A DNA stretch of 64,000 bases from Shewanella basaltis (GCF_023283885.1 NZ_JAKILA010000004.1:124001-188000); one strand, 5' to 3'. Counted from the first letter of the stretch, positions 1 to 8,918 are shown. Notes: generated by a model not told the origin, from the letters alone. Made by a program: numbers and translations.

Positions 1-629
1 AGCACATTATTTATCGCAACAAGTACAACCCCATGTGGCAACATATCGACATTATTGTCGACTCACCTATGGCGGCAAACTTTACTCAACAGTATCGTGC
101 ATTTAAGGCGTTGTGGGACAAAGAGGCCAAGCAAAAACTGAAACAAGGCCGTCATCCGTTAGATTTTGAACAGCTCACCACTATTGACAGCCATCAGGAT
201 CATCTAGCAGTTATCAACTATCTAGACTCGGTCAATAAACCCGCCATCATCATTGCCGCATCGGGCATGTGCACCGGCGGGCGTATTAGCAATTACCTTA
301 GCCGCTTTTTACCCAAAGCCACCACAGACGTATTATTTGTCGGCTATCAAGCCCAAGGCACCACAGGCCGAGACATACAACAATATGGCCCACAAGGCGG
401 CTATGTGTATATTGATGAGCAGCGCATTGACATTAAGGCGGTTATCCACACTATTAGCGGCTACTCTGCCCACGCTGATCAACACAACCTCATCAATTTT
501 GTCAAACGCATGCACCACAAACCAACACATATTCGTATTGTTCATGGCGATGCTGAGGCTAAACAAGCGTTAGCCTCAGCCTATCAAGCATTGTTACCTA
601 TGGCTGAGATTGAAATAGGTAAAACTTAA
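1..629 (+). CDS. Beta-CASP metallo-beta-lactamase fold protein, 3' part
   Basis: The reading frame is open from base 3, so the gene starts before the window and only its C-terminal ~209 residues are here. The motif IIIAASGMCTGGRISNYL and the later ISGYSAHADQ match the beta-CASP and RMMBL (Zn-dependent metallohydrolase) regions of RNA-processing metallo-beta-lactamases. The His in SAHAD is a family metal ligand, and IVHGDAEAKQAL is the usual C-terminal stretch. Family members act as cytoplasmic endo- or exoribonucleases. The N-terminal HxHxDH motif lies outside the window, so activity cannot be judged. An internal ATG at 33 is not the true start, because the upstream codons are in frame and coding-like. 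Confidence 0.85.
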   Translation, partial: HIIYRNKYNPMWQHIDIIVDSPMAANFTQQYRAFKALWDKEAKQKLKQGRHPLDFEQLTTIDSHQDHLAVINYLDSVNKPAIIIAASGMCTGGRISNYLSRFLPKATTDVLFVGYQAQGTTGRDIQQYGPQGGYVYIDEQRIDIKAVIHTISGYSAHADQHNLINFVKRMHHKPTHIRIVHGDAEAKQALASAYQALLPMAEIEIGKT

Positions 630-673
630 ATGTCCCAACAGCAGTCAATCACTGTTCAGTAGTGAAAGACAAC

Positions 674-2719
674 TTAGCCAAACTTAACTCTGACGCCAGC
701 GTTAGCAATAAAGCCATCGTTACGCGACCAAATGTCAGTGGTCCATTGTCCGCTCGGCGCGCGGCTAGGCAGTAGCATTGGGTGCTCATCCGTTTGCTTT
801 ATATCGAGTAGGTTTTCTAAATTAATAAACCAACTGACTCTGCCCACGGTAATCTCACCCATTAAGCCTAAATGCCAATAGGGGTTGGTTTCGTCAATAT
901 AAGGATTATCATTTACGCGCTGCGTGCCAGTGTAGTAGGCCTCAAAACCGGCTCTAAAATTACCATGCTGCTCCCACATTGCTACAAAACCTGCAGAATG
1001 ACGTGGAGTGAGTGCAATATCTCGTCGCCCTGCGCCTTCAGGGTCCTCTTCACTGGCATCTAAATACAAGTAACTTGCCGTGAGTTTTACGTCGCCTAAA
1101 TAGTAACGCAGCAACACTTCAGAGCCACGAATTTGGCTTTCACTTGGTGCATTCACCAATCTCACTGCATCGAGGCTGCCGTTGTTGTTGGCTGAAAATG
1201 CCTCTAGCGTGGTGACGTTATCCACATTAGAGCCAAATAACGTCAAACTGGTTTCGGCATCGTCAAATACATAGGTAAAATCAAGTGACGCCGTTTTAGC
1301 CTGTTCTTCTTTTAACCCCTCAATTGGCGCGAGCCTTGACAACCCCGCAGCCTCAATCTCTTCAACAAACGGTGTGGGGGCAAAGTAACCTTCGCCATAA
1401 GAGCCTCTTATGGTTAATTCATTTGGGCGATAAAGCACTGACACTCTTGGGCTAAATTGCGTACCGTATTCGCTGTGATCGTCAATACGCGCACTGTAAG
1501 ACGTAGTGATTTGATCGGTTAACTCATAATCAAGCTGGGCAAACGCGCCAGGGACGTCGTAAGAGTAATCAAACTCAGGGAAAGTATCTGAGCGAAAGAC
1601 TTCAGATTGATACGCTAAACCAACCACCCAATCACTGTTATCGGTGTAACCTGCAACGCTGTTCTCAAATAAATAACTCTCATGGGTATCTTCTTCAATA
1701 TCAGTACCATAAACATGCACATGATCTTGCACCATCGCCGAGCCGCGTGTGGTCATGGTTAGGCTGTCTAATAACGGCATGGTAAACACTAAGCCACCAT
1801 CAAGCCTTTCTGAGTCTTGTGATTGCTCAAATGTTGTGCCATCGGCTACCGTATTATCACCAAGCGTCCCGCCTGTGCGATTTTCGGTCATATAGCCACT
1901 GGTAACATACAATGTTTGTCCCGCGTCACCTTCCCAAAATACACGAGGACGCACGGTATAACGCTCATACCCCGCCAGATCTATCCAGCCATCGTCGTCA
2001 ACATCTTGCTCATCTTGATAATGGGCGCCTGCAGTCATTGAGCCTTTTACATTATCGCTCAGCGGCGACTCCACATAGGTGGTCACATCCTGCCCGTTCT
2101 GTGTGGTTGCATTCACTAACACTTCGCCATTTAACTCATCACCTGGCGTGCGAGACACAAGGTTAATCACGCCGCCAAGCGCAGAACCACCATAAAGCGA
2201 TGAAGCAGAACCTTTAATAATTTCAACACGTTTTAAATCTGTTGGTGGCACTTGCAATAACCCAATCGATGCAGCCTGGTTACCATATAGCGGTAAACCA
2301 TCAGCCAATAATTGGGTATAGCGGCCGTACAAACCTTGTAAGCGAATATTGGCACTGCCCAGCGCAGGAGATGTGGTTTGTAATCGCACCCCGCCCGTTT
2401 CAGCCACCAGCATCGAGATATTGCCTGGACGCATCGCGGCTTTCTCTTCAATTTCTTCGCGATTAACCACCTCAACACGGATCGGTTGCTCATCGACAAT
2501 CCGCCCAGAGCGCGTTGCCTGTATCACAATGGTTTCCATTTCTTCTTCGTGTTCATGATCATCTTCATGCCCCTGCTCATGATGATCAGCATGATGTTCA
2601 TCATGAGATCCCAAAGCGTGTTGCTCTAGGTTAACCGAATGCGCCTCATCACTTGCGTGACTCAGCCCCATAAGCCCAAGCGACAGCATTAACGATGCCG
2701 TAGCAGAATAACGAAACAT
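674..2719 (-). CDS. TonB-dependent outer-membrane receptor with His-rich N-terminus (metal type)
   Basis: A 681-residue receptor. There is a signal peptide of ~22 residues (ending near SHAS), then a His/Asp/Glu-rich stretch at about residues 31-60, then a TonB-box-like METIVIQAT, a plug domain (VEIIKGSASSLYGGSALGG) and a 22-strand-type barrel ending in aromatic RVKFG. TonB receptors import metal chelates across the outer membrane using TonB/ExbBD energy. A His-rich segment after the signal peptide is typical of zinc or other transition-metal receptors, but the substrate is inferred. The gene diverges from a MerR-type regulator, and a 19-bp-spaced promoter lies between them. The start ATG has AAGGA 5-9 nt upstream. 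It appears complete and intact. Confidence 0.85.
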   Translation of the reverse strand: MFRYSATASLMLSLGLMGLSHASDEAHSVNLEQHALGSHDEHHADHHEQGHEDDHEHEEEMETIVIQATRSGRIVDEQPIRVEVVNREEIEEKAAMRPGNISMLVAETGGVRLQTTSPALGSANIRLQGLYGRYTQLLADGLPLYGNQAASIGLLQVPPTDLKRVEIIKGSASSLYGGSALGGVINLVSRTPGDELNGEVLVNATTQNGQDVTTYVESPLSDNVKGSMTAGAHYQDEQDVDDDGWIDLAGYERYTVRPRVFWEGDAGQTLYVTSGYMTENRTGGTLGDNTVADGTTFEQSQDSERLDGGLVFTMPLLDSLTMTTRGSAMVQDHVHVYGTDIEEDTHESYLFENSVAGYTDNSDWVVGLAYQSEVFRSDTFPEFDYSYDVPGAFAQLDYELTDQITTSYSARIDDHSEYGTQFSPRVSVLYRPNELTIRGSYGEGYFAPTPFVEEIEAAGLSRLAPIEGLKEEQAKTASLDFTYVFDDAETSLTLFGSNVDNVTTLEAFSANNNGSLDAVRLVNAPSESQIRGSEVLLRYYLGDVKLTASYLYLDASEEDPEGAGRRDIALTPRHSAGFVAMWEQHGNFRAGFEAYYTGTQRVNDNPYIDETNPYWHLGLMGEITVGRVSWFINLENLLDIKQTDEHPMLLPSRAPSGQWTTDIWSRNDGFIANAGVRVKFG

Positions 2720-2763
2720 ATAACGTCCTTATAACAACAGAGGAACTAGAAATGATATGATTG

Positions 2764-2794
2764 AGCTTAAAGGTTACAGTCACTGGAAGGTCAA
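2764..2794 (-). promoter_or_regulatory. Possible MerR-type promoter for the TonB receptor (19-bp spacer)
   Basis: On the minus strand TTGACC (2794-2789) is followed after exactly 19 bp by TAAGCT (2769-2764). The core of the spacer holds the small dyad CAGTGACTG. Over-long 19-20 bp spacers are the hallmark of promoters activated by MerR-family DNA distortion. The predicted transcript would start near 2757, about 38 nt before the receptor ATG. The outer dyad arms are weak, so this is a suggestion only. Confidence 0.4.
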
Positions 2795-2795
2795 G

Positions 2796-3185
2796 TTGAA
2801 AATAAGTGAATTAGCATCGATAGCTCAGGTTTCGGTAAAAACCATCCGATATTATGAACAAATTGGTTTGTTATCGACCCCCATTCGCGCCAGCAATGGT
2901 TATCGTCACTACCAAGAAAAAGATATCGAGACATTGGTGTTTATAAGGCGCTGCAGAGAATTAAACATCGGACTTGACGACATTAAGCGCCTAGTTGATA
3001 CACAACAAGACCCAAAGTCATCGTGTACCTTAGTCGATAATATCATTGCCGAGCAACTGGCACGTATACAACAAACCCAGCGAGAACTGGCATTACTAGA
3101 GCAATCGCTTGCGGCACTGGCGTCCTGTTGCCAAAGCCAGCAAATACAAGATTGTAATATTTTACAGACGCTAAAATCGTCATAA
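2796..3185 (+). CDS. MerR-family metal-responsive regulator (ZntR/CadR/PbrR-like)
   Basis: The MerR HTH is clear: MKISELASIAQVSVKTIRYY followed by EQIGLL, then a helical dimerisation region and a C-terminal metal loop. Cysteines occur in SSCTLVDN and in ASCC...QDC, a layout close to that of ZntR (Cys79, then CC and a further Cys), suggesting Zn/Cd/Pb sensing rather than oxidative sensing. The ZntR-type His in the loop is not seen. The start chosen is TTG at 2796, preceded by GGAAGG at 5 nt and giving a standard MerR N-terminus. An in-frame ATG at 2757 would add 13 atypical residues and overlap the putative operator. It probably regulates the divergent TonB receptor and itself. Confidence 0.8.
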   Translation: MKISELASIAQVSVKTIRYYEQIGLLSTPIRASNGYRHYQEKDIETLVFIRRCRELNIGLDDIKRLVDTQQDPKSSCTLVDNIIAEQLARIQQTQRELALLEQSLAALASCCQSQQIQDCNILQTLKSS

Positions 3186-3192
3186 CAAGGCA

Positions 3193-3230
3193 AATTAATG
3201 TGCCAATAGCTTACCTATTGCCACTTAATT
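3193..3230 (+). terminator. Imperfect long hairpin after merR-type gene
   Basis: AATTAA and TTAATT flank GTGCCAATAG / CTATTGCCAC arms around a 5-nt loop, eight bases after the regulator stop. One mismatch and one bulge interrupt the stem. There is no long T run, so termination is likely but not certain. Confidence 0.45.
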
Positions 3231-3449
3231 CAACGCAGTAACAAAGATTAAGGGCTGTTTGAAACACGTTTATTATCTTAAGTTTAGGCTTTACTGAGTG
3301 CACTTAAACGACTATGATCCCGCCAGCAAGCTGTTGCGCATAATGTACTGTTTACGCTCTCATTTAGTAGCGCATTAAATCATGCTAACCATGCTCGTTT
3401 TAATCTACTTTTACACATTAAATAGGATCATCTGTCGCCAAGACACTGT

Positions 3450-3683
3450 ATGGATACCATTATGACAACACAGACAATCACAGTACTTTACTACCCTGCA
3501 GAACTTGCCATTAAGCCGCTAGCCGAAGTGTTATACGATCTCGAAGTGGGCGTTAACGGCCGTGTGATCATTCCGATGGAATATAAAGAAGATAAAATTA
3601 TCGTCGCGGTATTTAAAGGTGAAGTCGAACTGTTAAACGCATTAGGCGACAGGGTTGCCTCAGAGTTTAATGACGTTGCTTAA
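3450..3683 (+). CDS. Small conserved protein, TIGR02922-like
   Basis: 77 residues with no signal or membrane segment. TVLYYPAELA near the start, GRVIIPMEYKEDK in the middle and KGEVELLNALGDRV near the end match my memory of the TIGR02922 family, a small protein of unknown function found in Shewanella, Colwellia and relatives. An alternative ATG four codons downstream (3462) would remove MDTI and is equally plausible; neither has a strong ribosome site. It stands alone, with no operon partner. The function is unknown and none is assigned here. Confidence 0.65.
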   Translation: MDTIMTTQTITVLYYPAELAIKPLAEVLYDLEVGVNGRVIIPMEYKEDKIIVAVFKGEVELLNALGDRVASEFNDVA

Positions 3684-3717
3684 ATTCTGCCGTCACTTGC
3701 GTTAAAACAGATTAACT

Positions 3718-3737
3718 CAGGTTGTTTGGGTATACAT
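3718..3737 (-). repeat. 20-bp dispersed intergenic repeat, copy 1
   Basis: The reverse complement of these 20 bases is identical to 12572-12591, which lies after the third TonB receptor gene. This pattern resembles a short dispersed (REP-like) element of Alteromonadales. Here it follows the TIGR02922-like gene. Confidence 0.6.
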
Positions 3738-3850
3738 CAAATCGATTCAAATTTAACACTCGCCAAGGTACATAAATGCGGTATTTTTACGGATAAAATG
3801 CCCCGCAAACGACTCAATCTTGGCACCTGTCACAAATTACCCTGCCCTAT

Positions 3851-4246
3851 CTAATTCGACCTGCTATTGGTGTATTTGTAATTCAGAAAATGTCCAAACG
3901 CGATGAATATTGAACCTAACAGCGTAGCTAAACGCTCACCAAGTTCACCTAATCCATCGTGCCCCAACATGGCAGATAACATCAGTATTGTCAGCCCCAC
4001 CAGGCCCAAAAAGGCAACAAGCAAGCTTCGGTGTTGCTTAACGCCAAGTGAAAGTGAAATCAAACTCAGTGGCACCACTAACCATAACAGCAACACATGA
4101 AACAACTCCTGCCCGAGTATGGTTTGCCCTAATGCAGGGAAAATAACCAACATGAGGGGTAAGCTGAGACAATGAACCGCACACATAGCCGATACCGAGA
4201 TGGCATATTTATCTAAAAAAGGCGTGATTTCGGGTAGTTTGTACAT
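3851..4246 (-). CDS. MerC-domain inner-membrane protein
   Basis: About 131 residues with four hydrophobic segments. Near the N-terminus, LDKYAISVSAMCAVHCLSLP holds the paired cysteines (CxxxC) within the first membrane helix that mark MerC-like proteins. MerC was described as a mercuric-ion transporter, but chromosomal MerC-domain proteins often sit beside Zur-controlled genes, and their cargo is unclear. The start is uncertain: ATG at 4246 gives the usual short N-terminus, while TTG at 4267 would add seven residues. Neither has a good ribosome site. The Zur-box-like palindrome at 4277-4290 lies immediately upstream, so repression by Zur when zinc is plentiful is inferred. Confidence 0.75.
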   Translation of the reverse strand: MYKLPEITPFLDKYAISVSAMCAVHCLSLPLMLVIFPALGQTILGQELFHVLLLWLVVPLSLISLSLGVKQHRSLLVAFLGLVGLTILMLSAMLGHDGLGELGERLATLLGSIFIAFGHFLNYKYTNSRSN

Positions 4247-4276
4247 ATTGATGTGGTCATTAAACAAGATTGCAGT

Positions 4277-4290
4277 TATGTTATAACGTA
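4277..4290. promoter_or_regulatory. Zur-box-like palindrome upstream of the MerC-domain gene
   Basis: TATGTTATAACGTA matches 13 of 14 bases of the perfect palindrome at 9928-9941. The GTTATAAC core fits the known gammaproteobacterial Zur operator type (GTTATAnTATAAC family). It lies 30 bp before the preferred start codon, where it would block transcription. A Zur-type regulator gene is present at 9279-9749. Confidence 0.6.
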
Positions 4291-4494
4291 TCTTAAATGA
4301 TGTCTATTACTCTGTTGCCAAGACTCCAAGGATTGGTAGCTTCACATTATACCATTGCGCATTAATAAGTGACCACTGTGAATGCGTCCAGCGGTGTTTG
4401 CTTAAGGCGTCGCTATGTCGTCATGGTTGTTCCCTTTCAAATAGCGAGAACGTAAAGTAAAAGCGGCTGGGGTATTACTTTGTGGCGAGTGTTA

Positions 4495-4520
4495 AAAGCC
4501 AGTTCCGAAAAACTGGCTTT
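4495..4520 (-). terminator. Rho-independent terminator of the 4544-6592 receptor gene
   Basis: AAAGCCAGTT and AACTGGCTTT form a perfect 10-bp stem around a 6-nt loop, 24 bases beyond the stop codon of the minus-strand receptor gene, with T residues following on the transcript. Confidence 0.75.
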
Positions 4521-4543
4521 GTCATATGTAGTGCTATACACAC

Positions 4544-6592
4544 TTAAAATTGATAGGTCACAGTCGCACCAATATTACGAGGGTCAATAATAGCAGCATA
4601 CCCTGTAGGGTAACGACCTGATGCCGGCTCGATACTGGTAATGCCTTGTTCATCAAATACGTTATTGATATAGGCACTCACACGCCATAACTCATTTTGA
4701 TAATCAACATTGACACGACTCATTACATAATCACCTGCCACACGGGATTCGGTATTATCAATGTCACCAAAATATTCACTGACATAATTACCCGATAAAC
4801 CAAAGCTAAACTCATCGGTTAACCAGTATTTTAATCCCAAGTTAGCGGTGAAGTTAGGCGCTGAATTGAGTTCATTACCTTCAATATCGCCATAATTTAC
4901 GTCTGCTTTTTTTATCTCACTTTTAAGCCAACCCACACCAGATACTAGCTGTAAATCATCTGTCAGCATACTGGTTAACTCGCCCTCAAGACCATAAGTG
5001 ACGGCTTTTTCTACATTGGTGATACGGCGTAAACTATTAGAGGCTTGATAGTCATCGTAGTCATTATAAAACAGGTTAATGTTCAGGTTGATGTCGCCGT
5101 CATTAAAACTGCTGCGTGAGGTTAACTCGTAGGTGTATACCGATTCTTGATCATAGTAATAGTATTCTTGTGCGGTAAAGTCTAACGCTCCTCCACCTGA
5201 GTTATAACCGCGACGCACACTGGCGCCAAAGGTGGTGGTATCAGAAAACAGATGCTGTAGTACAACTTTAGGTAAAAAAATTGATTCACTATTATCTAAA
5301 GTTTCAATAATCGGTAAATAAGTAAAGTTGCGCGTTTGCTCCTCTCGCATAAATCGGCCACCAGCAGTCAGGCGCCATTTAGGGATAAATTCATAGGTGA
5401 ATTCACCGTATACCGATCTCGATGTTGTTGTGTCATCACCAAAGTATTCAGAACTGCCCTGGCTGTCAAAATCTTGATCACGCTGAAAAAAGGCTAAACC
5501 GATAAAACCATTTACACTGGGATTATTTAAACCAAACGTGTACTTACCGTCCACAGTCCAACTTTCATCGGCCATGTTGACCGTTTGTTCGGCTGTCGCA
5601 GTGGCTTCGTAAGAATCAAATCCCCAGTCATAATCCATGTAACCCACAATCAGGTCCAAAGATTGGCTTTCGTCGATTTTGTATTCTAAGTTCACCGAGT
5701 GCGTGTTGGATTTAGTGGTAACGTAACGATTAAAAATTTGTTCAAAATCCCATGGGTCGCCACCAGAAAAATACTTACGTCCAGAGTTACCCAACTCTTC
5801 ATTAGATGAGAAACTGTACTTTGCCGAAAACCCCTCTAATGCACTTGGCTGCCATAATAACTTGCCACGCCAGCGATTAGTCACCAACTCATTTTGGTCA
5901 AAATGACTCGGGTTAGTGTCATAGTCAACCTGGTTAGTATAAGTCTCACCATCCACTTTTTGCCCTGTTAGCCTAAACGCCAATTCATCGTCTAAAATTG
6001 GACCCGATAGCATCACAGCGGTGTCGATAAATTGATCTTGGTCGCGATAGCCAACTCGCGCAGCACCTTCCCAGTCAAACGTGGGATCTTCCGTCTTAAT
6101 AAATACGGTTCCACCAATGCTGTTACGGCCATTAATGGTCGATTGAGGACCACGGTACACTTCTATTTGCTGAATATCCCACAATCCGGTGTCGCCACTT
6201 AAGTCGGCAACAAATGGCTCTGCAACGCCATCAACAAGAGTCGATACCCTTGCCCGTGCACCACCAGAAAACGAGTTAAACCCCGTTGCGCTACCATTGC
6301 CACTTACACCACGAATATCAGGCACCGCGCCCGATAACACCACGATATTAGGCACTTCAGCAAGAGCACTGGAAATGGATTGATATTGCCCACTGTCTAT
6401 TGAGTCTTTATCAATCACCGAAATAGAAGAGGTACTGTCTTTAAGGCTACGTTCTATTTTCTCACCGTACACAGTGATCACTTCTAAATCCTCTGCCTTT
6501 TCGTTATCGACAACCTCATTTGCAAAAGTAAACAATGGTGTGGCTAACAGTGCGGTAGTAAGAAGATGAAACTTGAATCTGCGAGCGTTCAT
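4544..6592 (-). CDS. TonB-dependent siderophore-type receptor
   Basis: 682 residues. A signal peptide of about 24 residues ends at TFANE. A TonB-box-like EVITVYGEK is followed by the plug (DIQQIEVYRGPQSTINGRNS), the barrel, and C-terminal GATVTYQF ending in Phe as outer-membrane proteins do. Substrate is inferred to be a ferric siderophore, because the gene diverges from a DUF3325-DUF3649-PepSY operon, an arrangement found beside siderophore receptors, and because a Fur-box-like sequence lies in the shared 150-bp promoter region. It appears intact and ends in a strong terminator. The exact siderophore cannot be read from the sequence. Confidence 0.85.
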   Translation of the reverse strand: MNARRFKFHLLTTALLATPLFTFANEVVDNEKAEDLEVITVYGEKIERSLKDSTSSISVIDKDSIDSGQYQSISSALAEVPNIVVLSGAVPDIRGVSGNGSATGFNSFSGGARARVSTLVDGVAEPFVADLSGDTGLWDIQQIEVYRGPQSTINGRNSIGGTVFIKTEDPTFDWEGAARVGYRDQDQFIDTAVMLSGPILDDELAFRLTGQKVDGETYTNQVDYDTNPSHFDQNELVTNRWRGKLLWQPSALEGFSAKYSFSSNEELGNSGRKYFSGGDPWDFEQIFNRYVTTKSNTHSVNLEYKIDESQSLDLIVGYMDYDWGFDSYEATATAEQTVNMADESWTVDGKYTFGLNNPSVNGFIGLAFFQRDQDFDSQGSSEYFGDDTTTSRSVYGEFTYEFIPKWRLTAGGRFMREEQTRNFTYLPIIETLDNSESIFLPKVVLQHLFSDTTTFGASVRRGYNSGGGALDFTAQEYYYYDQESVYTYELTSRSSFNDGDINLNINLFYNDYDDYQASNSLRRITNVEKAVTYGLEGELTSMLTDDLQLVSGVGWLKSEIKKADVNYGDIEGNELNSAPNFTANLGLKYWLTDEFSFGLSGNYVSEYFGDIDNTESRVAGDYVMSRVNVDYQNELWRVSAYINNVFDEQGITSIEPASGRYPTGYAAIIDPRNIGATVTYQF

Positions 6593-6670
6593 ATACTGCG
6601 TTTCCTTGCATAACTAAATCATATGAGTGAATTTCAATCGCCAATAATTTACTCCTGAGCAAGCAATAAT

Positions 6671-6689
6671 GCAATTGCGAATCATTATT
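6671..6689. promoter_or_regulatory. Fur-box-like site between divergent iron-uptake genes
   Basis: The minus-strand 19-mer beginning AATAATGATTCGC matches the Fur consensus GATAATGATAATCATTATC at 12 of 19 positions by hand count, including an unbroken ATAATGAT. It is placed centrally between the receptor gene and the PepSY operon and could repress both when iron is sufficient. Confidence 0.5.
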
Positions 6690-6742
6690 ATTTACATTAT
6701 GATTGGTGACGATTTTAAATACTCATTAACTTCGAGGTCGTT

Positions 6743-7003
6743 ATGTTTCAAGTCTCGGCATTATTACTTACATTTATTGGTGTCGTGCTGATTTATGTCA
6801 CAACTAAACACCAACGCCTGTTAAGCACCCCCTATCCTAAGGTTGTCGCCATAATGGGGGCATGCTTACTGTTATTTGCCTTGCTTAGCTGGATGCAGCT
6901 ATTAACGACCGCGGCAGCCATATTTGTATGGATATTTACCTTTATCACCCTGATGATCTGTGTGCCATTTTCCACACTCATTCACTTTGGTCGGGGTAAG
7001 TAA
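6743..7003 (+). CDS. DUF3325-like small membrane protein
   Basis: 86 residues with three predicted membrane helices separated by a short polar stretch TTKHQRLLSTPYPK, matching the general form of DUF3325 proteins found in iron-uptake operons next to TonB receptors. Its function is not established. It is the first gene of a three-gene operon; its stop overlaps the start of the next gene by one base. Expression is probably iron-repressed through the Fur-like site about 55 bp upstream. The family call rests on size, topology and context rather than a strong motif. Confidence 0.6.
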   Translation: MFQVSALLLTFIGVVLIYVTTKHQRLLSTPYPKVVAIMGACLLLFALLSWMQLLTTAAAIFVWIFTFITLMICVPFSTLIHFGRGK

Positions 7004-7302
7004 TGGCTCAATTATTACCACAAGATAAAATCCAACCTCATTGGTGGCGTAAAACCTTTATTGGTATTTTTATGGGTTTATTGTTGAGCTACGGCATCAT
7101 TGCCTTGTTTGCATGGTTTGGTCCTGACGGATTAACAACCAACACGAAAGTACAATTTAATATGTGGATGATCAGCGCAATTTGGTTGCCCATTTTGTCA
7201 TTGTGCTACTTATTCAAAACCGCACGAAGTGCTTTTATTTGTTTGCTCATGGCCAATGGCTGTGTGTACTTACTTTTTGCTAGTTTGTGGTGGTTACAAT
7301 GA
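7003..7302 (+). CDS. DUF3649-like small membrane protein
   Basis: 99 residues. An N-terminal HWWRKTFIGIFMGLLLSYG is followed by helices around WFGPDGLTTNTKVQF and MISAIWLPILSLCY, giving three membrane segments. This matches DUF3649 (often annotated as an iron transporter-associated protein) that accompanies PepSY membrane proteins and siderophore receptors. It is coupled on both sides: the start shares a base with the previous stop, and its TGA overlaps the ATG of the PepSY gene (ATGA). The role in ferric-siderophore handling at the inner membrane is inferred from context. Confidence 0.6.
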   Translation: MAQLLPQDKIQPHWWRKTFIGIFMGLLLSYGIIALFAWFGPDGLTTNTKVQFNMWMISAIWLPILSLCYLFKTARSAFICLLMANGCVYLLFASLWWLQ

Positions 7303-8918
7303 AAATTCGCCCTGATGTACTAAGAACCTATCAATCAGTTCACACCTGGACTGGCATCACCACGTCATTGTTATTGTTCATTGCATTTTTTGCAGGCGCT
7401 TTAACCATGTTTAAACCGCAAATTGAACAATGGGCCTCGCCCAGCAACCTAGCAGCAACACCCGTTAGCGAACAACGCATCGATCAATTAATTAGCCAAG
7501 TGACTCAAGAACAAGACAAAGCACGTGAAGGCTTTAATATTGACTTTAGTGAAGACGGTGCAGCATTATCTTGGTTTGTGCAAGGTGGTGGGCGTGGCCT
7601 AAGGCTTAATGACAAGCTAGCGTTTGCAAACCTAGACAACGACAAGCAATTAGTCGTACAGCAAGCACCTAGCAATGAGCTGGGTAATTTAATTGATCAA
7701 CTGCATCGCACTGCTGGCATCATTGGAAAGGTGGGGCATGAAGATTTAGGCGTACTCATTCTTGGTGTTGCGGCTGCGTTATATTTTATTGCGTTGATTT
7801 CCGGCGTCATCATTCTTTTACCTACCTTAGTTAAGCAGCTGTTCGCGCTTCGTCAGCATAAAGGGGCAAATCGCTTATGGTTAGACAGCCACAATCTGGT
7901 TGGGGTTGTCAGCTTGCCGTTTCATTTATTGATAGCATGGACCGCCGTAGTGTTTGCCTTTCATGATCCAATGTACGACGGACTGAGTGTTGTTTATGGT
8001 GACAAACCCTTATTTGAACCAAGAGCGCGCGGCACCATCACCTACAATCTTGATCAACTGCCCAGTATGGCTGAATACCAAAAGCAGTTAACCGCACTCG
8101 CACCAGACCACCGCATTGACAAATTTGAATTTAGCGGACTTAATACCCCTAACCCCAGCTTAGCAGCCTACCTCAGTGCAAACGACCGCATGCAGCGCGG
8201 CGGGTATTTCGACATTATTTATCTGCACCCCTTTACACAAGAAGTCGCTTATTCGACCGTAACCTCATCTGAGCAAGATGCTTACGCCCCTATAGTCAAC
8301 AGCTTCTTTTCATTACACTTTGGCAATTACGCTGGCAATTATGGTCGCTGGATGTATTTTACTATGGGGCTGTTAGGCGCATTCTTATTTTACAGTGGTA
8401 ACTTACTTTGGTTAGAAAAACGTCGCGAAAAACATAACGAGCAACGTAAAGCAACAAAGATAATGGCTGCACTCACCATTGGGGTTTGCCTAGGCTCAAT
8501 GCTCGGTATTGCAATCGCAATGTTAGCCTCAAAATGGCTGTATTTCTTCGACGTACAATTAAATCAAGGCTACATGTGGAGTTACTATGCCACCTTTGCA
8601 CTCGCAATTGGTTACAGCTTTTACCGGGGGGCCGCACGTAGTGCAATTCATCTTTTGTATATGCTCACCTTGGTATGTTTAGCCATACCAGCAACAAGCT
8701 TAATCACATTTATTATTGCTAGTGCGCCAAATTGGTCATCCACAGAACCTGGCAACCTAATGGTAGAAGTGATAGCAATGGTGTTTGCGTTTGTTTTTTG
8801 GCGTGCAGCTAACAAGGCAAAATCGCGTGCATATTTTGGCGAAAGGAACTCAATTTGGGCAATTAATCTGCCACAAAATAAAGGCCTTGAGCCAGCTATT
8901 GCAGGATCTACATCTTAA
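7299..8918 (+). CDS. PepSY-associated transmembrane protein (siderophore-iron reduction/uptake type)
   Basis: 539 residues from the ATG at 7299; an in-frame GTG at 7287 is less likely because ATG overlaps the previous stop in the common ATGA arrangement. The N-terminus LRTYQSVHTWTGITTSLLLF is the typical first helix of PepSY_TM proteins, with His in HTWTG. Further conserved-looking histidines occur in LHRTAGIIGKVGHEDLG, WLDSHNLVGVVSLPFH and LHFGNYAGNYGRW, and several more helices follow. Related proteins (FoxB/PiuB-like) work in the inner membrane, probably in reducing ferric siderophores. It is the last gene of the operon and no defect is seen. Confidence 0.8.
   Translation: MKIRPDVLRTYQSVHTWTGITTSLLLFIAFFAGALTMFKPQIEQWASPSNLAATPVSEQRIDQLISQVTQEQDKAREGFNIDFSEDGAALSWFVQGGGRGLRLNDKLAFANLDNDKQLVVQQAPSNELGNLIDQLHRTAGIIGKVGHEDLGVLILGVAAALYFIALISGVIILLPTLVKQLFALRQHKGANRLWLDSHNLVGVVSLPFHLLIAWTAVVFAFHDPMYDGLSVVYGDKPLFEPRARGTITYNLDQLPSMAEYQKQLTALAPDHRIDKFEFSGLNTPNPSLAAYLSANDRMQRGGYFDIIYLHPFTQEVAYSTVTSSEQDAYAPIVNSFFSLHFGNYAGNYGRWMYFTMGLLGAFLFYSGNLLWLEKRREKHNEQRKATKIMAALTIGVCLGSMLGIAIAMLASKWLYFFDVQLNQGYMWSYYATFALAIGYSFYRGAARSAIHLLYMLTLVCLAIPATSLITFIIASAPNWSSTEPGNLMVEVIAMVFAFVFWRAANKAKSRAYFGERNSIWAINLPQNKGLEPAIAGSTS

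Noticed and set aside
253..573. Open frames on both strands within the beta-CASP gene
   Set aside because: They lie entirely inside a gene with clear family motifs and have no coding features of their own.
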